Below are positions 29,145-38,639 of a stretch of 64,000 bases of DNA, piece after piece (within the stretch, counting starts at the first letter, position 1; every line of letters begins with the position of its first letter). The position numbers and the translations under genes were made by a program. The notes under the pieces are model-generated. The model was not told where the DNA came from. It saw nothing but the letters and a program-made list of their open reading frames with translations, and did not search any database. The DNA lies in contig NZ_LJJB01000013.1 in the NCBI RefSeq assembly GCF_001420695.1, forward strand, positions 1,519,731 through 1,583,730, written 5' to 3'. Source of the stretch: Brevibacillus choshinensis (GTDB taxonomy: Bacteria; Bacillota; Bacilli; Brevibacillales; Brevibacillaceae).

Positions 29145-31478
29145 TTATCCCCGTTCAATCGGAGCAAATTTTGCCAACAGCTTTTTAATTCCGGTTGGGC
29201 TCGGGAAAGCAATGTCCAGTTCCATGTCGTCACCGGTTCCTTTTACTTTGACGACCGTACCTGTGCCCCACTTGCCATGCTTTACTTTGTCTCCCACTTT
29301 CCAATCCAATCCTGCTGCTGCGCCGTGGCCTGGCAGTTTGTCTCCTGCCTGTGCTGCTGCTGGGCGAGAGAATGGCGATCCGGATGCCGCTGCCGTACGC
29401 CCCGCCATGCCCACACGAGTAGCACCTGCTTGATAGCCTCCGCCACCAAATGGAGAACGTGCCGCTTCACGCTGGCCGAATCCTCCGCCACCGCCTCCAC
29501 CATAGGCTCGTTCCGCAACAGGGCTGCCGTCGAGCAAGTCAGCCGGTATTTCCTGTAAGAATCGGGAAGGCGCATTGACGTTTGTCCGCCCAAATAGAGT
29601 ACGCATCCGCGCGCAGGTCATAAACAGGCGTTCTTCCGCACGAGTGATCCCCACATACGCAAGACGACGTTCTTCTTCCATCTCGGTCTCGTCAAAGAGC
29701 GAGCGGCTGTGAGGAAAGACCCCTTCCTCCAAGCCAACGAGATAGACGACTGGGAACTCCAGACCTTTGGCGCTGTGCAAGGTCATCAATACAACCTGAC
29801 CTTCTGCGGAAACTTCCTCCTGCGCTCCATTCTCGCCCAACGAATCGATGTCCGCCACCAATGCCAGATCGGTCAAAAACGCGAGCAAGCTCTTGTCCTC
29901 GTTTTTGCGTTCAAACTCTTGAGTAACGGAAAGAAACTCTTCGATGTTCTCCAGGCGAGCCTGTGCTTCCAAGGTTTTATCTTCTTTTAATGACTCCCGA
30001 TAACCCGAGCGCTTGAGTACTTCCTCCACCAGTTCGGTGACGCTCAAGTAGTCCGTCATCTGGATCAAGCTCGTAATGAGATCGTTAAAGGATAAGATCG
30101 CATTGGTCGTACGCGCTGGCAGTCCCATATACCCGGTCTCCTGAATGGCGTTGAAGAGCGACTGCCCCCCGTTTGCATTGGCGTACGCCTGCAGCTTGTC
30201 TACTGTCGTGTCCCCGATGTTTCGCTTAGGGACATTGATGATGCGCGTCAAGCTGATGTCATCGTCTGGGTTGGAAATCAAGCGCAAGTAAGCGAGAATG
30301 TCCTTGATCTCTTTTCTGTCGTAGAACTTGGTACCGCCCACGATCGTGTACGGGATGTTCGACTTGATGAACACTTCCTCCACCACACGGGACTGGGCGT
30401 TGGTCCGATACAGCACTGCGAACTTGTCATAGCGTTTGTATTGGGCCATCTGTCTGCGGATCGAATCGACGATAAAGTACGCCTCGTCGTGCTCCGAATC
30501 TCCCTGGAAGCAGCTGATTTTCTCGCCGCCCACATTTTCCGTCCACAGCTTCTTTTCCTTGCGCAGCTTGTTATTGGCGATTACCTGGTTGGCTGCTTGC
30601 AAGATCGTTTTTGTGGAACGGTAGTTTTGCTCCAGTTTAATCATTTTCGCTTCGGGATAGTCTTTTTCAAAGTTTAAAATGATGGAAATATCTGCACCGC
30701 GCCATTTGTAAATGCTCTGATCGGCATCCCCCACGCAGCAAACGTTGCGAGACTTGTCTGCCAGCATGGAGATCAACAGGTACTGGGCACGGTTGGTATC
30801 CTGATACTCGTCGACGTGGATGTAGCGGAATTTTTTCTGGTAGAACTCCAGCACCTCTGGCACTTCTTTAAACAGACGAACCGTCGTCATGATCAGATCG
30901 TCAAAGTCCAGCGACTGATTGTTTTTCAGCTTTTTCTGATAGGCCTCGTACACCTTGGCTGCTACCTGAGAGAATGGATCTCCTGCCAACCGGGCAAAGG
31001 TCACAGGGTCCGTCAGTTCGTTTTTCGCAGAGCTGATCGCTGCCAAGACAGACCGGGGCTCATATTGCTTTGGATCGATATTCAAATCCTTCAGACATTG
31101 TTTTACTACTGACAGCTGGTCTCCCGCATCTAGAATGGAAAAGCTGCGGCTGATTCCCAGACGGTCAATATCACGACGCAAAATACGTACACACAAAGAG
31201 TGGAAGGTCGATAGCCAGGCATCCTGTGCCGCCGCTCCACCGATGATGTTGGCCACGCGATTTTGCATCTCTCGCGCAGCTTTATTCGTAAACGTAATCG
31301 CCAAAATACTCCAAGGCGCTACTTGCTTCACACTGATGAGATAAGCGATGCGCTGGGTGAGCACCTTGGTCTTGCCACTGCCCGCCCCGGCCAGAATCAA
31401 TACGGGCCCTTCTGTGGTTAGAACAGCTTCCCGCTGCTCCGGATTTAAGCCTGATGTAATACGATCTACAGAAGACAT
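29145..31478 (-). CDS. pcrA: ATP-dependent DNA helicase PcrA
   Basis: UvrD/Rep-family 3'-5' helicase used in repair, plasmid replication and clearing of RNA polymerase. All SF1 motifs are seen: [77 protein letters not shown] and [16 protein letters not shown]. After a glycine-rich linker the C-terminus ([20 protein letters not shown]) is the Tudor-like domain that contacts RNA polymerase. 777 residues; ligA follows after 34 bases. Confidence 0.97.
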   Translation of the reverse strand: MSSVDRITSGLNPEQREAVLTTEGPVLILAGAGSGKTKVLTQRIAYLISVKQVAPWSILAITFTNKAAREMQNRVANIIGGAAAQDAWLSTFHSLCVRILRRDIDRLGISRSFSILDAGDQLSVVKQCLKDLNIDPKQYEPRSVLAAISSAKNELTDPVTFARLAGDPFSQVAAKVYEAYQKKLKNNQSLDFDDLIMTTVRLFKEVPEVLEFYQKKFRYIHVDEYQDTNRAQYLLISMLADKSRNVCCVGDADQSIYKWRGADISIILNFEKDYPEAKMIKLEQNYRSTKTILQAANQVIANNKLRKEKKLWTENVGGEKISCFQGDSEHDEAYFIVDSIRRQMAQYKRYDKFAVLYRTNAQSRVVEEVFIKSNIPYTIVGGTKFYDRKEIKDILAYLRLISNPDDDISLTRIINVPKRNIGDTTVDKLQAYANANGGQSLFNAIQETGYMGLPARTTNAILSFNDLITSLIQMTDYLSVTELVEEVLKRSGYRESLKEDKTLEAQARLENIEEFLSVTQEFERKNEDKSLLAFLTDLALVADIDSLGENGAQEEVSAEGQVVLMTLHSAKGLEFPVVYLVGLEEGVFPHSRSLFDETEMEEERRLAYVGITRAEERLFMTCARMRTLFGRTNVNAPSRFLQEIPADLLDGSPVAERAYGGGGGGGFGQREAARSPFGGGGYQAGATRVGMAGRTAAASGSPFSRPAAAQAGDKLPGHGAAAGLDWKVGDKVKHGKWGTGTVVKVKGTGDDMELDIAFPSPTGIKKLLAKFAPIERG

Positions 31479-31578
31479 ATGTATAAGTCCACCTTTCCAC
31501 GTTCCTAGACGAAAGCATATGTTCCTATTTTCGCACAGATCGGAGTCGAGTTCCAGTTTGTATACGGAATAGGAAACA

Positions 31579-32412
31579 TCATCCTCTCAAATTTTGTCCG
31601 TTCGCTCTGGACCGCGCTTCTGGCAACAGGGGCTCATACATCATCATCGCTCGATTTTCCGTCACCCATTCCTCGTGCAGCCACTCTCCTTCTAACGAAT
31701 ACACGTTGCGGTACAACTGATTGGACCGCTCGTAGCCTCCCCACAAGAACGGCTGCACAGCGTGTTCTTTTTCTACCATCTCATATTTTCGTGTCGGTGG
31801 CATGTCCGCCCGCCATTCTCCAACCAAATGAGTATCGGTCACGTACGCATGAAGCTGGTAGAGATGGCTGGTCAGATTTGCGATCTGCAAATCGAGGTAG
31901 TTGTAAAAGCAGGTGGCACCGCTCCCGAATGGCTGCGTGCGTCTCGAATCGGGAAAAACGTCGTAGCTGTGCCGATGACGTTCGGTTACCGTCAATGGCG
32001 TGTGCAAGGTCATCCAATACAGCAGATTGGACAACTGACACAGCCCGCCGCCAACCCCCGCAGTCACTCGGCCGTGCGAAAGCAGCATCCCGTCGAGATA
32101 GCCTTTTTTTCGTGTAGGCTTCCCAATCGTACGCCAATAGGAAAAAGTCTCCCCAGGCCGAATCGTGAGACCGTTCAGACAGCGCACGGCGAGTCGAAGA
32201 TTGGTCACCTTATTGTGCTGCATCCACATTTCCACGTCTTGCAATTGGCGCAGCAGGATCGTCTGATGGCGAAAGTGAATATGGGGCAGAAGCTCAGCGT
32301 TTCTACTACGCGCATACTTCTTTTGTCCAAAGATCCATTGTGCTTTCCTCTTCCACCTATAGTAGCAAACGCCAGCAGCGATTCTCCATCTGCTGCGAGT
32401 GATTGGCTTCAT
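31579..32412 (-). CDS. VanW-family protein
   Basis: The conserved VanW core is clear: [83 protein letters not shown] in outline, with the [12 protein letters not shown] motif. The frame is open up to 32628, but GGAGGGAC precedes tandem ATGs at 32415/32412, giving about 277 residues, the usual length of the cytosolic VanW type. VanW is named from vancomycin clusters but is common without them and its function is unknown; no van genes are present here. Confidence 0.85.
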   Translation of the reverse strand: MKPITRSRWRIAAGVCYYRWKRKAQWIFGQKKYARSRNAELLPHIHFRHQTILLRQLQDVEMWMQHNKVTNLRLAVRCLNGLTIRPGETFSYWRTIGKPTRKKGYLDGMLLSHGRVTAGVGGGLCQLSNLLYWMTLHTPLTVTERHRHSYDVFPDSRRTQPFGSGATCFYNYLDLQIANLTSHLYQLHAYVTDTHLVGEWRADMPPTRKYEMVEKEHAVQPFLWGGYERSNQLYRNVYSLEGEWLHEEWVTENRAMMMYEPLLPEARSRANGQNLRG

Positions 32413-32608
32413 CATGTCCCTCCATATTTGCTTCTCATACAGCTTAAGACGGAAAATCATTCCAATTTGTTTCGTTTTCCCCTGCCTTTGGTTCCGGTGC
32501 TTTATCCCTTTCTTATTCAAGAAAATACCAGAAAACCAGTTCCTTGGAAATAGAGTGTTCCTCGACCACACAGGCCTTCTGAACGAAATTGGTACAAGCC
32601 GCTTCTTC

Positions 32609-32636
32609 TTTACATCACCTTCACTCACGCTTTACA
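32609..32636 (+). promoter_or_regulatory. Triple PhoP-box-like repeat upstream of glpQ
   Basis: TTTACA, TTCACT and TTTACA follow one another with five-base spacers, an 11-base period. This matches the PhoP binding pattern TT(A/T/C)ACA with spacers of about five. It lies about 50 bases before the glpQ start. Phosphate-starvation control, as known for B. subtilis glpQ, is inferred. Confidence 0.6.
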
Positions 32637-32686
32637 TTGCTCCTTTATCTTCAAGAGGAAGTTCAATCCAAGGAGGAGATTTCCAT

Positions 32687-33511
32687 ATGATCCGAATGAG
32701 CAAAACGTTACTGGCGGCCACTCTTTTGACAGGGCTGATGCAACCGCTCGCAGTCTCTGCCGCACCGAGCGAAAAGGCAGACCGAGTGGACACGATCGCC
32801 CACCGAGGAGCATCGGGGTACGCTCCTGAAAACACCATGGCCGCTTTCCGCAAAGCCGTGAAGATGAAAGCCGACTACATCGAGATCGATGTACAGGTAA
32901 CCAAGGATGGCCACCTCGTCGTGATTCATGACAACACGGTTGATCGTACAACGGACGGAACCGGAAAAGTGGGAAGCCTTACTCTGGATGAAATTCGCAA
33001 ATTGGATGCAGGCAGTTTCTTCGGGCCGGATTTTGAAGGGGAACGCATTCCTACCTTTGAAGAAGTACTCGATGAATTCCGGGGAAAAACAGGCATCCTC
33101 ATCGAATTGAAGTCACCTGAGCTTTATCCGGGTGTTGAAAAACAAGTGGCTTCAGCCCTGTCTGAACGGAACATGGACAAGCCTAAAAGTGAAAAAATCA
33201 TCGTACAATCCTTCAACTTTGACTCCATGAAGACATTCCATCAGCTGTTGCCGGATGTTCCGGTTGGTGTGCTGACTAGCAATAAGGACCATCTGACAGA
33301 CGAGAACTTGGCGGCATTTGCTGCCTATGCGGATTATGTGAATCCTACACAGAAACTGGTTACAGAAGAACTGGTCAATCGCATCCACGACCTCGGCATG
33401 CAAATATCGGTTTGGACCGTACGCAAACCGGAAGAGGTAAAACCATTGCTGGAGGCTGGCGTTGACGACATCATCACAGATTATCCCGATTATGTACCTC
33501 GCAACAAGTAA
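32687..33511 (+). CDS. glpQ: Secreted glycerophosphodiester phosphodiesterase
   Basis: Hydrolyses glycerophosphodiesters, from deacylated phospholipids or teichoic acid, to glycerol-3-phosphate and an alcohol. The 274-residue protein has a signal peptide (cleavage near VSA-AP, residue 26). The GDPD core shows the catalytic histidine in IAHRGASGYAPENTMAAF, metal residues in YIEIDVQVTKDGHLVVIHDNTVDRTTDGTG, LIELKSPELYPG and WTVRKPEEVKPLLEAGVDDIITDYPD. AAGGAGGAG eight bases before 32687 fixes the start. The glycerol-3-phosphate could feed GlpD encoded 29 kb away. Confidence 0.93.
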   Translation: MIRMSKTLLAATLLTGLMQPLAVSAAPSEKADRVDTIAHRGASGYAPENTMAAFRKAVKMKADYIEIDVQVTKDGHLVVIHDNTVDRTTDGTGKVGSLTLDEIRKLDAGSFFGPDFEGERIPTFEEVLDEFRGKTGILIELKSPELYPGVEKQVASALSERNMDKPKSEKIIVQSFNFDSMKTFHQLLPDVPVGVLTSNKDHLTDENLAAFAAYADYVNPTQKLVTEELVNRIHDLGMQISVWTVRKPEEVKPLLEAGVDDIITDYPDYVPRNK

Positions 33512-33531
33512 AAATAGGTTTAGCCTTATTG

Positions 33532-33562
33532 AAAGGAGCTGTCTCGATACAGCTCCTTTTAT
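33532..33562 (+). terminator. Terminator after glpQ
   Basis: AAAGGAGCTGT and ACAGCTCCTTT arms with a short loop and a T-run on the plus strand. Confidence 0.85.
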
Positions 33563-33577
33563 GCTGAATGGAAAGCA

Positions 33578-33619
33578 ATAACCCCCGATTTCGCCTTTTT
33601 CTGGGCTGATCGGGGGTTT
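33578..33619 (-). terminator. Terminator after mglC
   Basis: AACCCCCGAT and ATCGGGGGTT arms 17 bases beyond the mglC stop, on the minus strand. Confidence 0.75.
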
Positions 33620-33636
33620 CTAACATGTGTGGAGAG

Positions 33637-34656
33637 TTATTTCTTCGCCAAATACTTGCGGATGTCAAACGCGACTGCCGCGACGATGATCAATCCTTTG
33701 ATGATCAGCTGCCAGTACGGATTGACCCCGATAAAGGTCAGACCATAGTTGATGACGCCAAAGATCAGAACACCCGCTAAGACGCCAGGAACGGTACCGA
33801 TTCCGCCAGAAGTCGATACACCCCCGACGACACACGCAGCGATGGCGTCCAGTTCGTACATATTTCCATAGTTATTCGTCGCTCCGCCTGTTCGCGCAGA
33901 TTCCAGTACGCCGCCCAAACCGTAGAGTCCTCCGGCAATGGCATAGATGATCATGAGATTCCACGCGACATTTATGCCGGAAACCGTAGCTGCCTGAATG
34001 TTTCCTCCGATCGCATACATATTTTTCCCGAGCCTCGTCTTATTGAAAACCACCCAGACAAGGAACGCCACCGCAATGGCGATGATCACGATGTACGGTA
34101 CAGAATAGGGGCCGCTGGGGCCAATAAATCCGGTCCCTAAATGACCGAAATCTTGTCGAAGCCCCCCAATCGGTTGAGACTGGTTTGGTTCCATATCAAA
34201 GTAAATCGAGTTGACGCCGTAGACGATGACCATTGTCCCCAACGTTGCGATAAACGGAGGGACGCTGAAACGGGACACGATAATGCCGTTGATGAGTCCC
34301 ACGAGCACCCCTGCTGCGATAGCGATCAGGATCGGTACCAGCAGCGGAAGATCGGGCAAATCCGGGAAAAACCTGCGCGGATAATCTTGTGCTTGCAGCA
34401 TAGATGCCGAGATGACGGCAGTCAAGCCAACGACACGCCCTGCCGAAAGGTCCGTTCCTCCTGTAATCAATACGAATGCGGCACCCAACGCAATGATCGC
34501 CCGCGTCGAGGACTGCAGCAAAATATCCCGCAAGGTCGTGATCGAGAGAAAATGGGTATCGTAGAGGGCAATGCCGATGATGAGAACGACCAGGACGATA
34601 TAGATGGCATTTTGCGTCACGAAGCCTTGTATTTGCTTTTGAGTAGTACTGCTCAT
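33637..34656 (-). CDS. mglC: MglC-type sugar ABC permease
   Basis: Membrane subunit of a CUT2-family importer for galactose, methyl-galactoside or a similar monosaccharide. About ten hydrophobic segments; typical blocks are GAAFVLITGGTDLSAGRVVGLTAVISASML, FIATLGTMVIVYGVN and ELDAIAACVVGGVSTSGGIGTVPGVLAGVLIFGVINYGL. GGGAGGA before the ATG at 34656 sets the start (339 residues). It follows mglA after about 19 bases. The sugar is inferred only from similarity to Mgl. Confidence 0.9.
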   Translation of the reverse strand: MSSTTQKQIQGFVTQNAIYIVLVVLIIGIALYDTHFLSITTLRDILLQSSTRAIIALGAAFVLITGGTDLSAGRVVGLTAVISASMLQAQDYPRRFFPDLPDLPLLVPILIAIAAGVLVGLINGIIVSRFSVPPFIATLGTMVIVYGVNSIYFDMEPNQSQPIGGLRQDFGHLGTGFIGPSGPYSVPYIVIIAIAVAFLVWVVFNKTRLGKNMYAIGGNIQAATVSGINVAWNLMIIYAIAGGLYGLGGVLESARTGGATNNYGNMYELDAIAACVVGGVSTSGGIGTVPGVLAGVLIFGVINYGLTFIGVNPYWQLIIKGLIIVAAVAFDIRKYLAKK

Positions 34657-34675
34657 GTGAGTCCTCCCTCCCTGG

Positions 34676-36193
34676 TCATCCCAAGTGCTTGGTCGCCAGT
34701 CGCATGATTTCTTCCTCGGTCGCATCAGCACCTGCCATGACACCTGAGAGCCTTCCATCGCACATCACCATGATGCGGTCTGACATCCCTAACAATTCGG
34801 GCATTTCAGAAGAAATCATGATAATGGATTTTCCTTGCTTGGCGAGATCCGCAATGATGGAATAGATTTCGTACTTGGCTCCGACGTCCACACCACGAGT
34901 CGGTTCGTCGAGTAATAAAATATCCGGTTCTGTCAGCAGCCATCTAGCCAGCAAGACCTTTTGCTGGTTGCCGCCCGACAAATTCTTGATCAAGGTTTTC
35001 ATCGAAGGAGTCTTCACCCGGAGCATATCGATGCTTTGGCTGACGTCCTCTCGACGCTTGCGATCATTAAGGAGCAGATAGGGCGTCTGATAGCTGGCTA
35101 GATTGGCAATCACCGTATTTTCCAGCACTGGCAATACGGGTATGATCCCCGTCACCCTGCGCTCCTCCGTCAAGAGCGCCATCTTGTGCTTTTTGGCATC
35201 CTTGGGTGACTTGATCCGCACTTCTTTGCCATGCAACAGCACTCTTCCCGATCTGATCGAACGCATCCCGAACAGCGCCTCAATCAATTCCGTCCGCTGA
35301 GCACCCACCAATCCGCCGACGCCCAAGATCTCCCCTTTGTGCAGATCAAACGTAACGTTTTGAAAAGACTCTGCAAAAGTTGATGTCAAACCTTCTACCT
35401 TTAGTACGACATCCCCAGGCGTATTGCTCCTCTGCGGATAACGCTGCGTAAGATCGCGCCCGACCATTTTCGAGATGATCAGATCCGTCGTCAGTTCAGA
35501 TGCGAGCCAGGTCCCAATCAGCTTGCCGTCGCGCATGATGGTCACGTCATCGGAAATTCGTAATATTTCCTCCATTTTGTGTGAAATGTAGATGATCGCA
35601 ACTCCCCTGCTTTTCAGTTCGTGGATGATGGTGAAAAGCTGTTCTACCTCATTCCCTGTCAGCGATGATGTAGGTTCGTCCATCACAATGACCTTGGAAT
35701 GATAAGAGACTGCCTTGGCAATTTCGAGCGACTGTACCTTCGAAACGGAGAGATTGCGCACGATTTCATGCGGATTCATGTCCATTCCTAGATCAGCAAA
35801 CAGCTTTTCGGTATCTCTCACCATTTTTTTCTCATCCACAAACGGAAAAGGACCAATCCTTTTGACGGGAAAACGCCCTAGCCAGATGTTCTCCATCACA
35901 TTTCGAAAAGGGACCGGGTGCAGCTCCTGATGGATCATGGAAATTCCGCGCAGCAGGGCATCCTTTGAGCTATTCAACGTCACATTTTCGCCATTCAGCA
36001 AAATTTCGCCGGCGTCCGGCTTGTAAATGCCAAACAAGCATTTCATCAAGGTAGACTTGCCTGCTCCGTTTTCTCCCATCAAGGCGTGCACCGTACCTGG
36101 CCGTACTTTCAGCGTGACATCGTCGAGTGCCTTCACGCCGGGAAACTCCTTGGATATCCTGTTCATCTCGAGCAAATAATCACTTTGAACCAT
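34676..36193 (-). CDS. mglA: MglA-type sugar ABC ATPase (two nucleotide domains)
   Basis: Fused double ATPase of CUT2 sugar importers. First domain: GENGAGKSTLMKCLFGI, LSVSKVQSLEIAKAVSYHSKVIVMDEPTSSL. Second domain: a degenerate P-loop region at GVGGLVGAQRTELIEALFGM, then NLSGGNQQKVLLARWLLTEPDILLLDEPTRGVDVGAK. GAGGAGG selects the ATG at 36193 (505 residues). It is separated from mglB by a hairpin that may lower its expression relative to the binding protein. Confidence 0.93.
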   Translation of the reverse strand: MVQSDYLLEMNRISKEFPGVKALDDVTLKVRPGTVHALMGENGAGKSTLMKCLFGIYKPDAGEILLNGENVTLNSSKDALLRGISMIHQELHPVPFRNVMENIWLGRFPVKRIGPFPFVDEKKMVRDTEKLFADLGMDMNPHEIVRNLSVSKVQSLEIAKAVSYHSKVIVMDEPTSSLTGNEVEQLFTIIHELKSRGVAIIYISHKMEEILRISDDVTIMRDGKLIGTWLASELTTDLIISKMVGRDLTQRYPQRSNTPGDVVLKVEGLTSTFAESFQNVTFDLHKGEILGVGGLVGAQRTELIEALFGMRSIRSGRVLLHGKEVRIKSPKDAKKHKMALLTEERRVTGIIPVLPVLENTVIANLASYQTPYLLLNDRKRREDVSQSIDMLRVKTPSMKTLIKNLSGGNQQKVLLARWLLTEPDILLLDEPTRGVDVGAKYEIYSIIADLAKQGKSIIMISSEMPELLGMSDRIMVMCDGRLSGVMAGADATEEEIMRLATKHLG

Positions 36194-36338
36194 GCCGATG
36201 CCTCCTCGCACGTGAAAGTCTATGTCCTGATTCCTCCCCAAAGCAGGTTAGAAAACTTGGTTTTGCCAAGCCTTGGCGCCGACAAAGCCTTAGCTGCACT
36301 TATACTATCAACCTTTGAATTTTTTATTTCCCGATAGT

Positions 36339-36394
36339 AAAAAAGGCAAGAGAGACAGATCGATTTGCCCATCAACCGACTCTCTCGCCTTTTT
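36339..36394 (-). terminator. Hairpin between mglB and mglA, possible partial terminator
   Basis: AAAAAGGCGAGAGA and TCTCTCTTGCCTTTTTT form a stem with one bulge and end in a T-run on the minus strand, 37 bases beyond mglB. A leaky terminator here would let binding protein exceed ATPase and permease, a pattern common in such operons. Confidence 0.65.
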
Positions 36395-36430
36395 CCTTCA
36401 CTCTTGTTGACTCCCTGCCAGCAAGAGGTT

Positions 36431-37534
36431 TTATTTCGCGTCTGCCATGTTTTCTTTCGTGATTTTTTTGTAAGGTACCCAGACGTATTTGCCATCTGTG
36501 ATGTCAAAGCCGGTCGTTTCCTTGTTCGGCGTTTCTCCTTTGGCCAGAGCTGCCGCGATGTTCAGCGTAGCCTTCCCTTGGTTGTTCGCGTCGTTGAGCA
36601 CAGTACCGAGCAGCGTGCCGGACTCCAGTTCTTTGAGAGCTGGCGCTGTTGCGTCTACCCCGACGACTGGCATATATTTGCCGTTCGTAAAGTAACCAGC
36701 AGCCTTCAATGCCTCGATTGCGCCGAGGGCCATATCGTCGTTGTTAGCCAGCACAGCTTCGATCTTTTCACCCGAAGCAGCCAGGAATGCCGCCATCTTC
36801 TCCTGACCTTTTACGCGATCCCACATGGCTGTATCTTCGGCCACTTTTTCCACCTTGATGCCTGCGTCTTCAATGGCTTTGACGGAGAATTTCGTGCGTA
36901 GCTCTGCGTCCTGATGTCCAGGCTCGCCTTTGAGCATGACGTACTGCAACACACCGTCCTTATTTTTGTCCGCTTCGGGATGGGCTTTCCAGTAGTCGAC
37001 GAGCAGCTGTCCGGAAATCGTGCCGGACTCTTCCGCTTTTGCTCCCACGTAGTACACCTTATCCCACTTCTGCATATCCTCTGGCATCGGCTCGCGGTTG
37101 AAGAAGACGACCGGGATATTGGCTTGCTTGGCTTTGTCGATAAGGACGCCAGCTGCTGTCCGGTCCACCGGGTTGATAGCGAGAGCGTTTACTTTTTTGT
37201 TGATGAACAAGTCTACCTTGTCATTTTGCGTGGGTTGTGCGTTTTGGCTGTCGACGATGTCCACTTCAGCCTTGCCATCTGCGGCTTTAGAAATGGCATT
37301 ACGCACACCCGTCATAAAGGTATCGTCAAACTTGTAAATCGCAACACCGATCTTGGGATTGCCTGCCGGTGCTGCTGGTGCTGGTGCTGGTGCTGGAGTA
37401 GCTGGCGCTGGTGCCGCCGTACTTCCGCCACTTCCACCTGAGGCTGCCGGCTGCGAACCGCCTGAAGATTGGGAACATCCGACTACTGAGAGAGTTACCG
37501 CTGCAACCAGCGTAGTAGCAATGAGCTTTCTCAT
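36431..37534 (-). CDS. mglB: MglB-type sugar-binding lipoprotein
   Basis: Substrate-binding component of the adjacent importer. Signal with lipobox SVVGC (cysteine at about 20), then a Pro/Ala linker of about 40 residues, then the family 4 periplasmic-binding fold: IGVAIYKFDDTFMTGVRNAISKAA, NALAINPVDRTAAGVLIDKAKQANIPVVFFNREP, and AVLANNDDMALGAIEALKAAG. These blocks match galactose/glucose-binding MglB. A cre-like box lies about 50 bases upstream. The GCTGGT-rich linker DNA is a local low-complexity run. Confidence 0.92.
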   Translation of the reverse strand: MRKLIATTLVAAVTLSVVGCSQSSGGSQPAASGGSGGSTAAPAPATPAPAPAPAAPAGNPKIGVAIYKFDDTFMTGVRNAISKAADGKAEVDIVDSQNAQPTQNDKVDLFINKKVNALAINPVDRTAAGVLIDKAKQANIPVVFFNREPMPEDMQKWDKVYYVGAKAEESGTISGQLLVDYWKAHPEADKNKDGVLQYVMLKGEPGHQDAELRTKFSVKAIEDAGIKVEKVAEDTAMWDRVKGQEKMAAFLAASGEKIEAVLANNDDMALGAIEALKAAGYFTNGKYMPVVGVDATAPALKELESGTLLGTVLNDANNQGKATLNIAAALAKGETPNKETTGFDITDGKYVWVPYKKITKENMADAK

Positions 37535-37582
37535 GAAAACTTCCCCCTTTATCCCCTATGTGTACATCTGATATATACAAAA

Positions 37583-37596
37583 TGTAAGCGTTTTCC
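37583..37596. promoter_or_regulatory. cre-like box upstream of mglB
   Basis: TGTAAGCGTTTTCC matches TGWAARCGYTWNCW at 13 of 14 positions. Its location about 50 bases before the mglB start fits CcpA repression of the transporter by preferred sugars. Confidence 0.6.
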
Positions 37597-37657
37597 AATT
37601 CCGATACCATCGAAAATCCTGCGCTTTTTTATTAAAATCCTCATCAGTTTTTCCTCT

Positions 37658-38635
37658 TTATTTCACAAAGGGAAACAGTAGCTTTTGATTTTCCGACCAA
37701 AACATGTTCTCGCGGTCGATCACTTTGGTTCCTGTATCCACACGCCCTGGCACCTGTTTGCCTTCACTGGCATCCAGCGCGTATTTGACTCCGAGGTACC
37801 CCATCGAAAATGGCTTCTGGATGATCGTCGCCGAGATTCCCCCTTCCTGCAAATACTCCAGTACCTCAGGCGGACTGTCGATCGCCACGATTTTAATACT
37901 CGACTGCAAGCCCATTTTCTCCACTTCTTCCGCCACGCCAATAGAAGTGCTCGCATCCAGTGCAATGATTCCTTTTACTCCCGGATTATGGCGAATCAAT
38001 TCGCGCGTCAGCTCGCCGATTAGCTTTTTGTCCAGCTGGACGTAGTCGACCGGCACCAACTCCACCTGCTTGTCTTGTGCGATGACATCACGCACGCCCT
38101 TTTCCCGGCTCATGGCATTCGCCGAACTCCTGCCTGTACCGACCAAAGCAATGTGGCCCTTTTTTCCGATCAGCTGGATCATTTTTTCACACGCTTTTTT
38201 GCCCATGTCGTAATTGTCCGTACCAATGTAGCTGTTCACCTCTGGCAGCTGCCCTTCCGCATCCAGCGTGATGATCGGCACACGAGACTTGGTCAGACCG
38301 ATCGCCTCTTGCAGCACCCGATCGTCGCTCGGAGCCACAACCAGAGCATCATAGCCATCGAGCGTAGCCTGCCGTACCAGCTCCATCTGGCTCTGGGAGT
38401 CCTCCTCGTAATCAGGGGCGTAAAAATTGAGATTGAGGTCGTATTCCTTGGCCGCCATTTCTGCCCCTAGCTTTACCGTCCGCCAGTAGTCGCCATGCTT
38501 CATGCGCACGATCAGCGCCACCGTTTTCTTCTTGTCCGGGTGGGGCTCGTCCATCCGTGATTCACAGGAATAAAACGTCGTTACCGCTACCATTACCAAC
38601 AACGTGTACAGTGCATATTGATTGATTGTCCCCAT
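37658..38635 (-). CDS. Sugar-binding-fold sensor protein of a three-part signalling system
   Basis: A 325-residue periplasmic-binding-protein fold (family 4) with an N-terminal membrane segment ending FYSC, which may be a lipobox. Blocks: GYDALVVAPSDDRVLQEAIGLTKSRVPIITLDAE, SYIGTDNYDMGKKACEKM, GIIALDASTSIGVAEEVEKMG and PFSMGYLGVKYALD. It begins five bases after the kinase gene and not with the transporter, so it most likely presents ligand to the YesM-type kinase, as XylFII does for LytS in clostridia (established precedent). Part of the RR-HK-sensor operon. Confidence 0.8.
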   Translation of the reverse strand: MGTINQYALYTLLVMVAVTTFYSCESRMDEPHPDKKKTVALIVRMKHGDYWRTVKLGAEMAAKEYDLNLNFYAPDYEEDSQSQMELVRQATLDGYDALVVAPSDDRVLQEAIGLTKSRVPIITLDAEGQLPEVNSYIGTDNYDMGKKACEKMIQLIGKKGHIALVGTGRSSANAMSREKGVRDVIAQDKQVELVPVDYVQLDKKLIGELTRELIRHNPGVKGIIALDASTSIGVAEEVEKMGLQSSIKIVAIDSPPEVLEYLQEGGISATIIQKPFSMGYLGVKYALDASEGKQVPGRVDTGTKVIDRENMFWSENQKLLFPFVK

Positions 38636-38639
38636 ACGG

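Noticed and set aside
31579-32412. Vancomycin resistance cluster suggested by VanW
   Set aside because: No vanHAX, vanS/R or ligase genes are nearby; VanW-type proteins are common outside resistance clusters.
37360-37440. Tandem repeat of GCTGGT units
   Set aside because: It encodes the Pro/Ala linker of the MglB-type lipoprotein and is low-complexity coding DNA, not a CRISPR or regulatory repeat.
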